This document shows positions 37,607-48,292 of a DNA stretch of 64,000 bases, piece after piece; within the stretch, counting starts at the first letter, position 1; every line of letters starts with the position of its first letter. The stretch spans positions 1-64,000 of the forward strand of contig NZ_BOMB01000016.1 of the NCBI RefSeq assembly GCF_016861975.1, written 5' to 3'. Origin of the DNA: Actinocatenispora rupis. GTDB lineage: Bacteria; Actinomycetota; Actinomycetes; Mycobacteriales; Micromonosporaceae. A model generated the notes under the pieces. That model saw only the letters and a program-made list of their open reading frames with translations, was not told where the DNA came from and made no database searches. The position numbers were made by a program, and so were the translations under genes.

Positions 37607-38371
37607 TCAGTGCGGTAGGGCCGGGCGGTGGAAGCCGGTCCGCGGGCGGGGCAGGCGTTCGCCGTCGACGACCAGGTCGACGTCCTCGTTGTAGAAGCAG
37701 TACAGGTCGCGGATGGCGGCCGTGTTCGGCGTCGGGTCGGGGTAGCTCCACACCAGGTTGGTGATCTCGCGCCCGCCGACCCGGACCGACCAGTACGACG
37801 CGACGCCCTTGTACGGGCAGCCTGTGTGCGTCGGCGACGGTGTCAGCAGGTCCCGGCGTACGTCGGCGGCGGGCAGGTAGTAGCGGATCGGCAGGCCGGT
37901 CTCGAACAGCAGCACCGGGTGCCGCGTGTCGGCGAGCACGTCGCCGTCGACCTCGACGACCACGTGCCGCGAGCTGGGGAGTACGTCGACGCGTTTGTGC
38001 GGGTCGCGCGGGTGGACGAAGATCTCCTCGTCCTCCTCGTACCAGTGCTCGACGCCCTCGCCGGCGCGTTCGGCCCAGGCGAAGCCGACCGTGTCGGCCA
38101 GCTCGTCCACCGGGTACGTCCAGGCGGCGTTGGCCAGCGTCCGCCCGCCGACCGTCAGGTCGTAGTACGTGCCGGCGGTGTCGGTGGGCGGGTCGGCCGC
38201 GGGGGTCAGCAGGTCGGCGCGGACCTCGCCGCGCGGGAACACGTACGCGGGGACGGGCACGCCCGGCGCCCACACCAGCCGCGGATGCCGGCTGTCCACC
38301 ACGGTCGTGTCGCCGATGCGGCCGCGCACCCACCGTTCGCTGGGCTCCCAGCGGTACTCTCCGCTGCTCAT
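37607..38371 (-). CDS. Double DUF427 domain protein
   Basis: A 254-residue protein made of two DUF427 units. The first covers VRGRIGDTTVVDSRHPRLVW to about residue 110 and the second is around HVVVEVDGDVLADTRHPVLL and GCPYKGVASYWSVRV. Each ends with a conserved W(T/S)YP segment. DUF427 proteins are small beta-rich proteins of unknown function. ATG 38371 has GGAAGGG eight bases upstream. It lies just downstream of the LysR gene on the same strand. Confidence 0.85.
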   Translation of the reverse strand: MSSGEYRWEPSERWVRGRIGDTTVVDSRHPRLVWAPGVPVPAYVFPRGEVRADLLTPAADPPTDTAGTYYDLTVGGRTLANAAWTYPVDELADTVGFAWAERAGEGVEHWYEEDEEIFVHPRDPHKRVDVLPSSRHVVVEVDGDVLADTRHPVLLFETGLPIRYYLPAADVRRDLLTPSPTHTGCPYKGVASYWSVRVGGREITNLVWSYPDPTPNTAAIRDLYCFYNEDVDLVVDGERLPRPRTGFHRPALPH

Positions 38372-38376
38372 GCGCG

Positions 38377-39357
38377 TCACCCTTCCGTACGGGGTTCCGC
38401 CTCCAGCGTGGCACGGGCCGCAGCGCCGGTCCGGCGTACGGGGCGGGTGCCGGGGGGCAGCGTGCCGGCCCGGGCCGCCTCGTCCAGGTAGTCGAGCAGG
38501 ACGGCGCGGAGGGCGCGGGCGGCGCGCGGCGGCTGGACGTCCTTGCGGTGCGCGAGGCCGATGGTGCGCGACAGGCCGGGCCCGGCGAACGGGGTGATCC
38601 GGAAGCGGTTCCCGACCACCATGCTGGGTACGACGGCGAGGCCGAGCCCGGCGGCGACGAACCCGAGTACGGCGTCCATCTCGCCGCCCTCGATCGCGAA
38701 CGTGGGCTCGAACCCGGCGTTCTGGCAGGCGGTCATCGTGAACTCGCGCAGGTCGTACCCGCGGCGGAACATCACCAGCGGCTCGTCCTCCAGGTCGGTG
38801 ACGCGCATCCGGTCCCGCGTGGTGGGCGGGGGAGCGGCGGCGGACGAGGCGACGACCAGTTCCTCGCGCAGCAGCGGCGTGGTGGCCAGCGCCGGCCCGG
38901 TACTCGACACCGGCAGGATGATCAGCGCCAGGTCGAGTTCGCCCTCGGCCAGGTCGTGCACCAGGTCGCGCGAGCCGGACTCCTCGATCAGCAACCGGAT
39001 CCCCGGGTACTGCGCCCGGTAGGCCCGGAGTACGTCGGGCAGCAGGCCGGTGAGCAGGCTGGGCGTGGCGCCGAGCCGTACCCGACCGGAGCGCAGCATC
39101 GCCAGTTCCTGTACCTCCAGGCGCGCGGTGTCGACGTCGGCGAGGATGCGGCGGGCGAGTGGCAGCAGGGTCTCGCCGGCGGGGGTGAGCGCGATGTTGC
39201 CGCGGGCCCGGCTGAACAGCGCGGCGCCCAGTTCGTGCTCCAGCGCCCGGATCTGTTTGGACAGCGAGGGTTGGGCGACGTGCACCGCCTCGGCGGCGCG
39301 GGTGAAGTGGCGCGTGTCGGCCACCGCCAGGAAGTACGCGAGCTGCTGCAACTGCAC
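38377..39357 (-). CDS. LysR family transcriptional regulator divergent from sdhCAB
   Basis: A 326-residue LTTR. The N-terminal winged helix has LQQLAYFLAVADTRHFTRAA and QPSLSKQIRALEHELGAALF; the effector domain follows. The likely start is GTG 39357 (VQLQQLAYF), the usual opening; a longer frame would run through the operator. An LTTR box lies eight bases upstream of this start and about 30 bases upstream of sdhC, so it probably represses itself and controls succinate dehydrogenase. The co-inducer is unknown. Confidence 0.9.
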   Translation of the reverse strand: MQLQQLAYFLAVADTRHFTRAAEAVHVAQPSLSKQIRALEHELGAALFSRARGNIALTPAGETLLPLARRILADVDTARLEVQELAMLRSGRVRLGATPSLLTGLLPDVLRAYRAQYPGIRLLIEESGSRDLVHDLAEGELDLALIILPVSSTGPALATTPLLREELVVASSAAAPPPTTRDRMRVTDLEDEPLVMFRRGYDLREFTMTACQNAGFEPTFAIEGGEMDAVLGFVAAGLGLAVVPSMVVGNRFRITPFAGPGLSRTIGLAHRKDVQPPRAARALRAVLLDYLDEAARAGTLPPGTRPVRRTGAAARATLEAEPRTEG

Positions 39358-39364
39358 GGTGACA

Positions 39365-39383
39365 CGATAGCCTCTGGCTATCG
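39365..39383. promoter_or_regulatory. LysR-type operator between lysR and sdhC
   Basis: A perfect dyad CGATAGCC-TCT-GGCTATCG spans 39365-39383. It contains the T-N11-A LTTR core (T39368 and A39380) and the ATAG-N7-CTAT form. Its position between the divergent starts makes it a strong regulator-binding candidate. Confidence 0.7.
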
Positions 39384-39411
39384 AGTCCAGCGCGATCATG
39401 TCTTGGACCTT

Positions 39412-40146
39412 ATGCCCGGTCCGGTCCTACCGTTGACGGACGTGGCACTAGCGACCCGGGCGGCCCGCCCGTCACCCCTCCGTACGCTGTGGCGCTCGAC
39501 CGTCGGCAAGAAGGCCGTCATGGCGAGCACCGGCGTGATCATGCTGTTGTTCCTGATCGTGCACATGGCCGGGAACCTCAAGATCTTCTTCGGCCCGACC
39601 GACTTCAACAGCTACGCCGCCTGGCTGCGCACCATCGGCGAGCCCGTCCTCCACGAGACCTGGTACCTGTGGGTCCAGCGGGTCGTGCTGCTCGCCTGCC
39701 TGGTCGCGCACGTGACGTCGGCGATCCAGCTCACCCACCGCGACATCCACGCCCGCCCCCAGCGGTACCGGTCGAAGCGGCCGTGGCGCGCCACCTTCGC
39801 CACCAACACCATGCGGTACGGCGGGGCGATCCTCGCGCTGTTCGTGATCTGGCACATCCTCGACCTGACCGTCGGTGCGGTGAACCCGCGCGGCGAGGCC
39901 GGCCACCCGTACGAGAACGTGGTGGCGGACTTCGGGGTCTGGTGGATCGCGCTGATCTACGTGGTCGCGATGCTGGCCCTGTGCCTGCACATCTACCACG
40001 GCTTCTGGTCCGCGGCGCAGACCCTCGGGGCGAACAACGCCGCCCGCAACGTCGTCTTCAAGACCATCGCGACCGTGCTGGCGCTCGCCATCACGGTCGG
40101 CTTCCTGTCCGTACCGATCGCGGTCATGACCGGGCTGGTGAGGTGA
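39412..40146 (+). CDS. sdhC: Succinate dehydrogenase cytochrome b subunit
   Basis: A 244-residue membrane anchor with five helices of the single-subunit (b558) type, so no sdhD is expected. It opens with [19 protein letters not shown]; His residues in [26 protein letters not shown] and CLHIYHGFW are candidate ligands of two hemes. The start at ATG 39412 is tentative; GTG 39442 is an alternative. It is the first gene of sdhCAB in the respiratory membrane. Confidence 0.9.
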   Translation: MPGPVLPLTDVALATRAARPSPLRTLWRSTVGKKAVMASTGVIMLLFLIVHMAGNLKIFFGPTDFNSYAAWLRTIGEPVLHETWYLWVQRVVLLACLVAHVTSAIQLTHRDIHARPQRYRSKRPWRATFATNTMRYGGAILALFVIWHILDLTVGAVNPRGEAGHPYENVVADFGVWWIALIYVVAMLALCLHIYHGFWSAAQTLGANNAARNVVFKTIATVLALAITVGFLSVPIAVMTGLVR

Positions 40147-40148
40147 CC

Positions 40149-42160
<2,012 letters not shown>

Positions 42161-42161
<1 letters not shown>

Positions 42162-42907
42162 TGAACCTCACCCTTCGCATCTGGCGGCAGTCCGGGCCGG
42201 ACGAGTCCGGCGAGATGGTGACCTACCAGGTCACCGACGTCAGCCCGGACATGTCGTTCCTGGAGATGCTGGACATCCTCAACGAGGACCTGATCCTGCG
42301 CGGCGAGCAGCCGGTGGCGTTCGACCACGACTGCCGCGAGGGCATCTGCGGGTCCTGCGGCATGGTCATCAACGGCTCGGCGCACGGGCCGGTGCAGACC
42401 ACCACCTGCCAGCTGCACATGCGCTCGTTCAACGACGGCGACGTCATCGACATCGAGCCGTGGCGGGCCGCCGCGTTCCCCGTCATCAAGGACCTCGTGG
42501 TGGACCGGTCGGCGTTCGACCGGATCATCCAGGCCGGCGGGTACATCAGCGCGCCGACCGGCACCGCGCCGGACGCGCACGCCGTACCGGTGCCGAAGCC
42601 GGACGCGGACCTGGCGTTCGAGAACGCCACCTGCATCGGCTGCGGCGCCTGCGTCGCCGCCTGCCCGAACGGGTCGGCCATGCTGTTCACCTCGGCCAAG
42701 ATCAACCACCTGAACGTGCTGCCGCAGGGCCAGCCCGAGCGGGAGTCCCGGGTGCTCGACATGGTCACCACCATGGACGCCGAGGGCTTCGGCGGCTGCA
42801 CCAACACCGGCGAGTGCGCCGCGGCCTGCCCGAAGGGCATTCCGCTGGCGTCCATCGCCACGATGAACCGCGAGTTCCTGCGCGCCGCCCGCAAGGCCCC
42901 GCGCTGA
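42161..42907 (+). CDS. sdhB: Succinate dehydrogenase iron-sulfur subunit
   Basis: A 248-residue electron-transfer subunit. The 2Fe-2S site is [10 protein letters not shown] plus the later Cys in TTTCQLH; the 4Fe-4S and 3Fe-4S sites are [14 protein letters not shown] and [14 protein letters not shown]. It is coupled to sdhA by a one-base overlap and ends the operon. Confidence 0.95.
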
Positions 42908-43213
42908 GGCGGGCGTGACGTTCCCCAGCCGCCTGGTGTCCACAGTGGACGCCGGGCGGCCGGATACGTTGCGGGGCAGGCGATGCGCTTCGTACGCGTG
43001 TAGCGGTGTGGCGCTCGGCGGTTGAGCCGCGGCGTTCGTGCCGGGCCGGTCGGGGGTGCCGTTCGGGTCGCTGCGGCGGTCGTGCCGGGCGGTCGGGGCA
43101 CCGCCGCACGGTCGCCGGCGTGCGCTTTGCGTACCCGGCGATGCAGTCGCGCAGTGGTCCTCCGCTGCTCCCTGCTCTGCACGTCGCCGGTGCGTGCCCG
43201 GCGATGCGGCGGG
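42908..43213. repeat. 306-base gap with two degenerate duplications after sdhB
   Basis: Two local duplications fill this gap. One has a TCGTGCCGGGC core (copies near 43034 and 43079). The other is a GTCGCCGG...CCCGGCGATGC unit (copies near 43110 and 43182). A GTCCACAGTGGAC palindrome sits at 42938. No gene is evident. The last repeat copy reaches the stop of the minus-strand marR gene. Confidence 0.6.
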
Positions 43214-43678
43214 TCAGCGTACGGGGCGGCGGGCGAGCATCCGGGTCAGCAGCCGCGTCGCGGCCGTACCGTCGCCGGCGAAGAACTCGGCGTCCACCGC
43301 CTCGACCGCGTCGATCGCGCGCCCGGCGAGCCGCGTACCGGCGGGGGTGAGGCGCAGGCTGCGGGCGCGCGTGTCGGCCGGGTCGACCTCGCGGCGCAGC
43401 AGCCCCTTTGCCTCCAGGCGGCGCACCACCTGCGAGGTCATCTTGACGTCGGTGCCGGCCTGCCTCGCGAGGCCGAGCTGGTTCGGCGCCTCGCCCCGTT
43501 CGCCCATCGACCACGCGCACGCCAGCAGCACGAACTGCACGTGCGTCAGGTCGTACGGCGCGAGCGCGGCGGTCACGGCGCGCTGCCAGTCGAGGGTGAG
43601 CCGCCAGAGCAGGAACCCGGGGCTGTCGGCCGGTCCGTCCGGGTGGCGCGTCACCGTCGACCGCCCGTACTCCGGCAT
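43214..43678 (-). CDS. MarR family transcriptional regulator
   Basis: A 154-residue winged-helix regulator: DLTHVQFVLLACAWSMGERG, then TDVKMTSQVVRRLEAKGLLR with the wing DPADTRARSLRLTPAG. ATG 43678 follows GGCGGGAG. It is divergent from the riboswitch-led ribM gene with a 363-base gap. A near-palindrome ATCTG-TGCG-CAGAC at 43701-43714 upstream of its start may be its own operator. Target and ligand are unknown. Confidence 0.88.
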   Translation of the reverse strand: MPEYGRSTVTRHPDGPADSPGFLLWRLTLDWQRAVTAALAPYDLTHVQFVLLACAWSMGERGEAPNQLGLARQAGTDVKMTSQVVRRLEAKGLLRREVDPADTRARSLRLTPAGTRLAGRAIDAVEAVDAEFFAGDGTAATRLLTRMLARRPVR

Positions 43679-43851
43679 GTCCGCTCCCGCCGCCCGATGA
43701 TCTGTGCGCAGACCAAATGCCGGTACGCCGGCGCCGCAACCGACCCGCCCGCGCGACTGGTCCGGTCCAGCCGGCGCGGGGCGCCGTCTGGTTGATCACA
43801 GGGTGGTGTGGAACATCCCGGGCTGTGCCAGGGTTGATGGTGATCGAAACA

Positions 43852-43977
43852 TGCGCTCCGGGGCTCGGTGAAAGTCCGAACCGGCGGTGACAGTCCGCGA
43901 CTCGCCGATCAGTGTCGGCGATTGAACCGGTGAGATTCCGGTACCGACGGTGAAAGTCCGGATGGGAGGACGCGCAC
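43852..43977 (+). ncRNA. FMN riboswitch (RFN element)
   Basis: The RFN consensus is clear: CTCCGGGGCTCGGTGAAAGT, then CCGGCGGTGACAGTCCGCGA, then ATTCCGGTACCGACGGTGAA and AGTCCGGATGGGAGGA. The outer TGCG/CGCA helix closes it. FMN riboswitches sense flavin mononucleotide and shut off riboflavin synthesis or uptake genes. It stands directly before ribM. Confidence 0.95.
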
Positions 43978-44038
43978 GCGGTCCGCGGCGTCTGCCGCGG
44001 GCCGTGCGTTCGGGATGCCCCGGTGTCGGAAAGGGGCA
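43972..44038 (+). promoter_or_regulatory. Expression platform: alternative hairpin and sequestered RBS
   Basis: A stem formed by CGGTCCGCGG and CCGCGGGCCG begins inside the closing helix of the aptamer, so the two should be mutually exclusive. Next, TGCCCC (44016-44021) pairs with GGGGCA (44033-44038), covering the GGAAAGGGG ribosome binding site. No T-run follows, so control at translation initiation is most likely. Confidence 0.6.
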
Positions 44039-44041
44039 CGC

Positions 44042-44683
44042 ATGGGGCACGGGCTGTTGGCGTACGGGGTGAGCATCCTCGGCCAGCGCATCTCGTACGC
44101 GGAGATCGTCGGGCAGATCGCGGCTCTCGCGGTGGTGTTCCTCGCGCAGCGGCGGACGCTGTGGACCTGGCCGGTCCAGGTGGTGGCCACCGTCCTGCTG
44201 TTCGTCGTGTACACGTCGGCCGATCTCGGCGGTCTCGCCGCCCGGCAGGTCGTCATCCTCGCCATCTCGGTGTACGGCTGGTGGGCGTGGTCGCGCCGCC
44301 GCGACCCGGTGTACGGGGTGGTCGTGCGGACGGCGACGTGGGCCGAGCGGGCCGTCATCGCCGGCGTACTCGTGGCGGGCACGGTCGTGATGGCGCTGGT
44401 GCTGGACGCGCTGCACGCCTCGTGGGCGCCGTGGCCGGACGCGTGGATCTTCGTCGGCACGGTCGTCGCGTTCGCCGGGCAGGGGCGGGGTCTGGTCGAG
44501 TTCTGGCTGGTGTGGCTGGCCGTCGACGCGGTCGGCGTCCCCCTCCAGATCCAGTCCCACCTGTACTTCTCGGCCGCGGTGTACGTGGTGTTCGCGGTGC
44601 TGGTGCTGATCGGCGTACGGGACTGGCTGCGCAGCGCCCGGCGTACGGCGCACGAGCCGGTGGCGGAGCGCGCCGGCGTCTGA
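44042..44683 (+). CDS. ribM: Riboflavin transporter RibM/PnuX (PnuC family)
   Basis: A 213-residue PnuC-family membrane protein with about seven helices (YAEIVGQIAALAVVFLAQRR, then VVILAISVYGWWAWSRRRDP with the family W-x-W patch). Actinobacterial PnuC relatives under FMN riboswitch control (RibM of Corynebacterium and Streptomyces davawensis) import riboflavin rather than nicotinamide riboside. The riboswitch here supports that call. ATG 44042 follows GGAAAGGGG. Confidence 0.9.
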   Translation: MGHGLLAYGVSILGQRISYAEIVGQIAALAVVFLAQRRTLWTWPVQVVATVLLFVVYTSADLGGLAARQVVILAISVYGWWAWSRRRDPVYGVVVRTATWAERAVIAGVLVAGTVVMALVLDALHASWAPWPDAWIFVGTVVAFAGQGRGLVEFWLVWLAVDAVGVPLQIQSHLYFSAAVYVVFAVLVLIGVRDWLRSARRTAHEPVAERAGV

Positions 44684-44690
44684 CCGTACG

Positions 44691-44723
44691 ACGGAGGGCC
44701 CCGTCGTACGCGGGGCCCTCCGT
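44691..44723. terminator. Bidirectional hairpin between ribM and phosphoesterase gene
   Basis: A perfect 13-bp stem (44691-44703 with 44711-44723; left arm ACGGAGGGCCCCG) encloses a 7-base loop between two convergent genes. T-runs are lacking on both sides. Confidence 0.6.
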
Positions 44724-44735
44724 GATGTGCGGCGG

Positions 44736-46340
44736 TCAGGGCTGGACGGCGCCGGTACCCGGGTCGAGCAGCAGCGGCGTGCTGTCCGGTGCGTGCCGGA
44801 AGTCGAACATCCCGCCGAGCGGTCCGGCGGCCGCGTCGTACGAGTGGTCGCCGATCCGGCCGGCCCGCCAGTTGTCCTCGATGAACCGCAGGATCGACGT
44901 CTGGTCGGTACGGGCGTGGTCGACGTGGTTGCGCTTCGCGTACGGGGAGAGGACCAGCATCGGCAGGCGCGGACCGTACCCGCAGCGGTCGTTGTAGCCA
45001 CCGGCCGCCGGCTTGGACCGGCACGCCGCGCTGTCCGTCGCGGCGTCCTGGGAACCGTTGACGATCGGCGGCATCACGTGGTCGTACCAGCCGTCGGAGT
45101 CGTCGTACGCGAGGACCACGGCGGTCGAGGACCACTGCGGCGACTTCTGCAGCTCGTTCAGGGTGCTGGCCACGAACCGCTGCTCGTCCAGCGGGTCGGA
45201 GTTGCCCGCGTGCCCGTTCTGGTACGACGGGGCCTTGAGGAAGCTCACCGCGGGGATGTTGCCGGCGGCGACGGCGTCGTGGAAGTCGGCCAGGTCGTAC
45301 TGGTGGTTGGCCTGGTCGGTGGCGCCGATCGCGGCGACCGACGACGGCGGCAGGTGCTTCGGGTTCGCCGTGGACTTGTAGTACTGGAAGGGCTCGTGGT
45401 GCGGGGTGTAGTCGGTGACCGCGTTGCCGCCGATGTTGGTGTGGCTGCTGCCGCACACCGCGTACCCGTTGGCGGTGCCGGTGGGGCGGAAGCCGCCCTG
45501 GAACCAGCCCCACGTGACGCCCTGGTCGTTGAGCAGGTCGCCGACGTTGCGGCCGGTGAACGCGCCGAGGTTCTCCTTGGCGGTGTGGTTGCGGTCCGAG
45601 CAGTCGTCCCAGGCCGGGTCGGGGTCGTTGGTCATCGTGCCGACGCCGTCCGCGTCCGGCGACGAGACGACCGCCGGGTCGTCGACCTTCTCGTGCGTCA
45701 CCGGGTCCACGGCGTAGATGCCGTGGGTGTTGCCGGACACCAGGTCGATCGCGCCCGGCGAGGACGGCCCGTACACCGCGTCGAACGAGTTGTCGCTCAT
45801 CGAGTACCGCTGCGCGTAGTTCCACATCGCGGTGACGGTGTTGCCGTCGTAGTAGTCCATCACCAGGCCCGGCTCACCGAACAGGATCGGCTGCCCCGTG
45901 CACGTGTCCTTCTCCGTGTACTCCACGAACTTGTCGGCCTTGCCGCCGTCGTATGCCTTCTGCTCCGCGGCGTACGAGTGGTTCTGGTCGCAGGTCAGCG
46001 CCTGCTCGTGGGTGAGCCGCTTCGGGTTGTACTGGTTCGGGTTGTGCGTCAACAGGTCGGGGCTCAGGCCGTTCACCTTCGGCGTGTTCTTCGCCGCGTG
46101 GAACGGCGTGCCGTCGGTGTTCGCCGCGTTCGGGTACGTGCCGAAGTAGTGGTCGAACGAGATGTTCTCGCCGAAGATCACCACGACGTGCTTGATCGGG
46201 GTCTGCGTCCGCATCGCCGCCGCCGGATGCGCCACGACGGGGCGGACGTCCTGCCCGGCCGCGCCGGCCGAGGTGAGCAGCGCGGCGGCGAGCAGCGCGA
46301 CTCCGGCGGCGGCGACTCCGGTGGCCCTGTGTCTGCGCAT
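44736..46340 (-). CDS. Secreted phosphoesterase (phospholipase C/acid phosphatase family)
   Basis: A 534-residue exported enzyme of the bacterial phospholipase C/phosphoesterase superfamily. A Sec signal peptide (residues 1-28, MRRHRATGVAAAGVALLAAA) precedes the catalytic opening KHVVVIFGENISFDHYFGTY, then DLVSGNTHGIYAV, AYDDSDGWYDHVMPP and GYGPRLPMLVLSPYAKRNHV, all typical of the family. ATG 46340 follows GGGGGAGG. The substrate, phospholipid or phosphomonoester, cannot be told from sequence. Confidence 0.88.
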   Translation of the reverse strand: MRRHRATGVAAAGVALLAAALLTSAGAAGQDVRPVVAHPAAAMRTQTPIKHVVVIFGENISFDHYFGTYPNAANTDGTPFHAAKNTPKVNGLSPDLLTHNPNQYNPKRLTHEQALTCDQNHSYAAEQKAYDGGKADKFVEYTEKDTCTGQPILFGEPGLVMDYYDGNTVTAMWNYAQRYSMSDNSFDAVYGPSSPGAIDLVSGNTHGIYAVDPVTHEKVDDPAVVSSPDADGVGTMTNDPDPAWDDCSDRNHTAKENLGAFTGRNVGDLLNDQGVTWGWFQGGFRPTGTANGYAVCGSSHTNIGGNAVTDYTPHHEPFQYYKSTANPKHLPPSSVAAIGATDQANHQYDLADFHDAVAAGNIPAVSFLKAPSYQNGHAGNSDPLDEQRFVASTLNELQKSPQWSSTAVVLAYDDSDGWYDHVMPPIVNGSQDAATDSAACRSKPAAGGYNDRCGYGPRLPMLVLSPYAKRNHVDHARTDQTSILRFIEDNWRAGRIGDHSYDAAAGPLGGMFDFRHAPDSTPLLLDPGTGAVQP

Positions 46341-46432
46341 GTCCCGGTACCTCCCCCTTCCGGCGCACCGTCCGGTACGCGACGGGGGAGAGTATGGCAC
46401 CGATTTTCGGTGAACGACAGGTTGCGTGAAGG

Positions 46433-46828
46433 TTAGTACTGCTGGATTTCGACCAGGTTGCCCTCCGGATCGCGCAGGTGCGCAGACCGCAACCCGTACG
46501 CCTTGTCGGTGGGGCCGGCGACCAGCGTGCCCCCCGCCGCCACCGCCGGCGGTACGCAGGCGTCGACGTCGGCCACGCGCAGTACGACCATCAGCCGGTC
46601 GCGGGTCGGCTCCGCGGCGCCGACCGTGCCGACCTCGGCGGCGATCTCGTCGGCGGCCAGGATCGCCAGCGCGGTGGACTCCGCGGGCGTGCCCGCGTGC
46701 AGGTCGAACGACACGTACTGGTCGGCGACGGTGCGGGCGGGCACCAGGCCGAGACCGTCGGAGTAGAACGCGGCGAGCGCGGTGACGTCGTGGGCGAGCA
46801 GGCGCGGATAGCTGTCGAGAGGCTGCAT
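46433..46828 (-). CDS. VOC (glyoxalase/dioxygenase-like) domain protein
   Basis: A 131-residue VOC-fold protein: YPRLLAHDVTALAAFYSDGL, then a closing strand GLRSAHLRDPEGNLVEIQQY with the typical RDPEGN. ATG 46828 lies six bases after a minus-strand TACTCT, so the message may be leaderless; the GTG 30 bases upstream would put the operator inside the gene. It is divergent from a MarR gene, an arrangement common for small detoxification or antibiotic-binding VOC proteins. The ligand is unknown. Confidence 0.85.
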   Translation of the reverse strand: MQPLDSYPRLLAHDVTALAAFYSDGLGLVPARTVADQYVSFDLHAGTPAESTALAILAADEIAAEVGTVGAAEPTRDRLMVVLRVADVDACVPPAVAAGGTLVAGPTDKAYGLRSAHLRDPEGNLVEIQQY

Positions 46829-46834
46829 GATGGG

Positions 46835-46865
46835 AGAGTACCAATCGTTGGTAGTCACCTATCAT
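46835..46865. promoter_or_regulatory. Divergent promoters around a MarR-type palindrome
   Basis: The perfect palindrome TACCAA-TCG-TTGGTA (46839-46853) is flanked by a minus-strand -10 TACTCT (46835-46840) and a plus-strand -10 TATCAT (46860-46865). Both lie six to seven bases before their start codons, which suggests leaderless mRNAs in both directions. One bound dimer could block both promoters. Confidence 0.6.
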
Positions 46866-46872
46866 TCCCGGT

Positions 46873-47304
46873 ATGGAGACGGTGCCCTCGCTGCGCGCGA
46901 TCGACGTGTACCTGCTGTCCCGCGTCGGCAAGGCCGGCCGGCGCCGGCTTGCCGAACGGCTCGCCGGGATCGGCTTCACGTTGCGGCACATGGCGATCCT
47001 GAGCTACCTCGCCGACCGCGGACCGTCCGCCCAGCGCGAGATCGGCCGCGCCCTGGCCATCGACCCGAGCGACCTGGTCGGCGCGCTCGACGAACTCCAG
47101 GGCCGGGACCAGGTCCGCCGCGAACGCGACCCGGACGACCGGCGGCGGCACCGGGTCAGCCTCACCCCCGCCGGGCGTACGGCCCTGCGCCGGTGCCGGC
47201 GGCACGCCGCCGCCGTGGACGACGAGGTCCTGGCGCCGCTGTCGGCCGGCGACCGCCGGAAGCTGGGCGAACTGCTCGGCCGCCTCTTCGACGACCTCGA
47301 CTGA
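46873..47304 (+). CDS. MarR family transcriptional regulator
   Basis: A 143-residue winged-helix regulator: GFTLRHMAILSYLADRGPSA, then IDPSDLVGALDELQGRDQVR with wing DPDDRRRHRVSLTPAGR. ATG 46873 is seven bases from a TATCAT -10 box and lacks a ribosome binding site. It faces the VOC gene across a palindrome that it probably binds. Confidence 0.9.
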   Translation: METVPSLRAIDVYLLSRVGKAGRRRLAERLAGIGFTLRHMAILSYLADRGPSAQREIGRALAIDPSDLVGALDELQGRDQVRRERDPDDRRRHRVSLTPAGRTALRRCRRHAAAVDDEVLAPLSAGDRRKLGELLGRLFDDLD

Positions 47305-47411
47305 CCGCACCGGCCACCACGCCGGCCTCGACCCACGCTGCCCCGGCGCCGCCGGCCGAACGGTGCACCGCGCCGCCACCCCAGCCCTCCCGACCGGCTG
47401 CGCCCACACTT

Positions 47412-47530
47412 CCGGCCGGGCACCGTGTACCGCGCGAGCGGCGCGTGTCCGCCGGCTGGACGCCGCGTACCGCGCAGGCGCAAGGCCCGCCGGCTGGCAC
47501 CGCGTACCGCGCGAGGTCGGCCTGTCGAGC
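47412..47530. repeat. Three ~39-bp tandem repeats between marR and tetR
   Basis: Units begin at 47412, 47452 and 47490, each with a CCGGCYGG start and a GTACCGCGCGAG core. The last unit runs to the edge of the minus-strand tetR stop. The whole 228-base convergent gap (47305-47532) has no gene. Confidence 0.7.
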
Positions 47531-47532
47531 GG

Positions 47533-48132
47533 TCAGTGCGCGGGGGGCGCGAGCCCCGACTCCAGGTACGCGAAGGCGTCGTCGATCAGCCGCGCCGGGT
47601 CGGTGCCGTCCGGCGCGTCGGTCCACGCCTGGATCGCGGTACGGATCGCGGCGACGGACGCGGCGGCGGTGACCGCCACGTACAGGTGGTCGGTGGCGAG
47701 GCCGGTACGGCGGGCCACGCCGGCGGCGAGCGCCCGCTGGACGGAGCCCATCACGGCGACGAACCGGCCGATCAGGCCGGGCTGTTCGCGGATCAGTTCC
47801 ATCCGGTCCTGCCACATGTCCATGCCCATCGCGTCGCCGACGGCCGAGGCGAGGACCGCGCGGATGGCGCGTACCGGGGACTCGGCCGGTGGGCGCTCGG
47901 CGACCGCGGTCGTCACGAACGCGTCGATCTCGGCGTCCCAGTCGATGATCGCCTCCTCCTTGCTGGTGAAGTAGTTGAAGAAGGTCCGCGGGGACACGCC
48001 CGCGCGGGCGCAGATCTCCTCGACCGTGACCGCGTCGGGTCCGTTGCTGCGCACCAGTTCCAGCGCCGCGCGTTGCAGCGCGTCCCGGGTGGCCAGCTTG
48101 CGGTGTGCCCGACGGCCCCGGACCATCGCCAT
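47533..48132 (-). CDS. TetR family transcriptional regulator
   Basis: A 199-residue repressor. The N-terminal helix-turn-helix is TRDALQRAALELVRSNGPDA, then VTVEEICARAGVSPRTFFNY; the rest is the all-helical ligand domain. ATG 48132 follows GAGGGGG. Two TTGCA-N5-TGCA dyads lie about 160-200 bases upstream, toward the sigma factor gene. No adjacent transporter is present, so the target is unclear. Confidence 0.9.
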   Translation of the reverse strand: MAMVRGRRAHRKLATRDALQRAALELVRSNGPDAVTVEEICARAGVSPRTFFNYFTSKEEAIIDWDAEIDAFVTTAVAERPPAESPVRAIRAVLASAVGDAMGMDMWQDRMELIREQPGLIGRFVAVMGSVQRALAAGVARRTGLATDHLYVAVTAAASVAAIRTAIQAWTDAPDGTDPARLIDDAFAYLESGLAPPAH

Positions 48133-48292
48133 GGCGCCCCCTCACAACACCGCGACCAGTGTCGTCTTGGATGCTATGTCCGTGGGGCGGCCGTCACCGG
48201 CGGTCCACCGCAAACTCGCCGCGGCGCCACCGGTCGGTGGGCCCGGCATGATAGCGGGACGGGAGCGGGCGGTATCACATTCGTCGATATCT

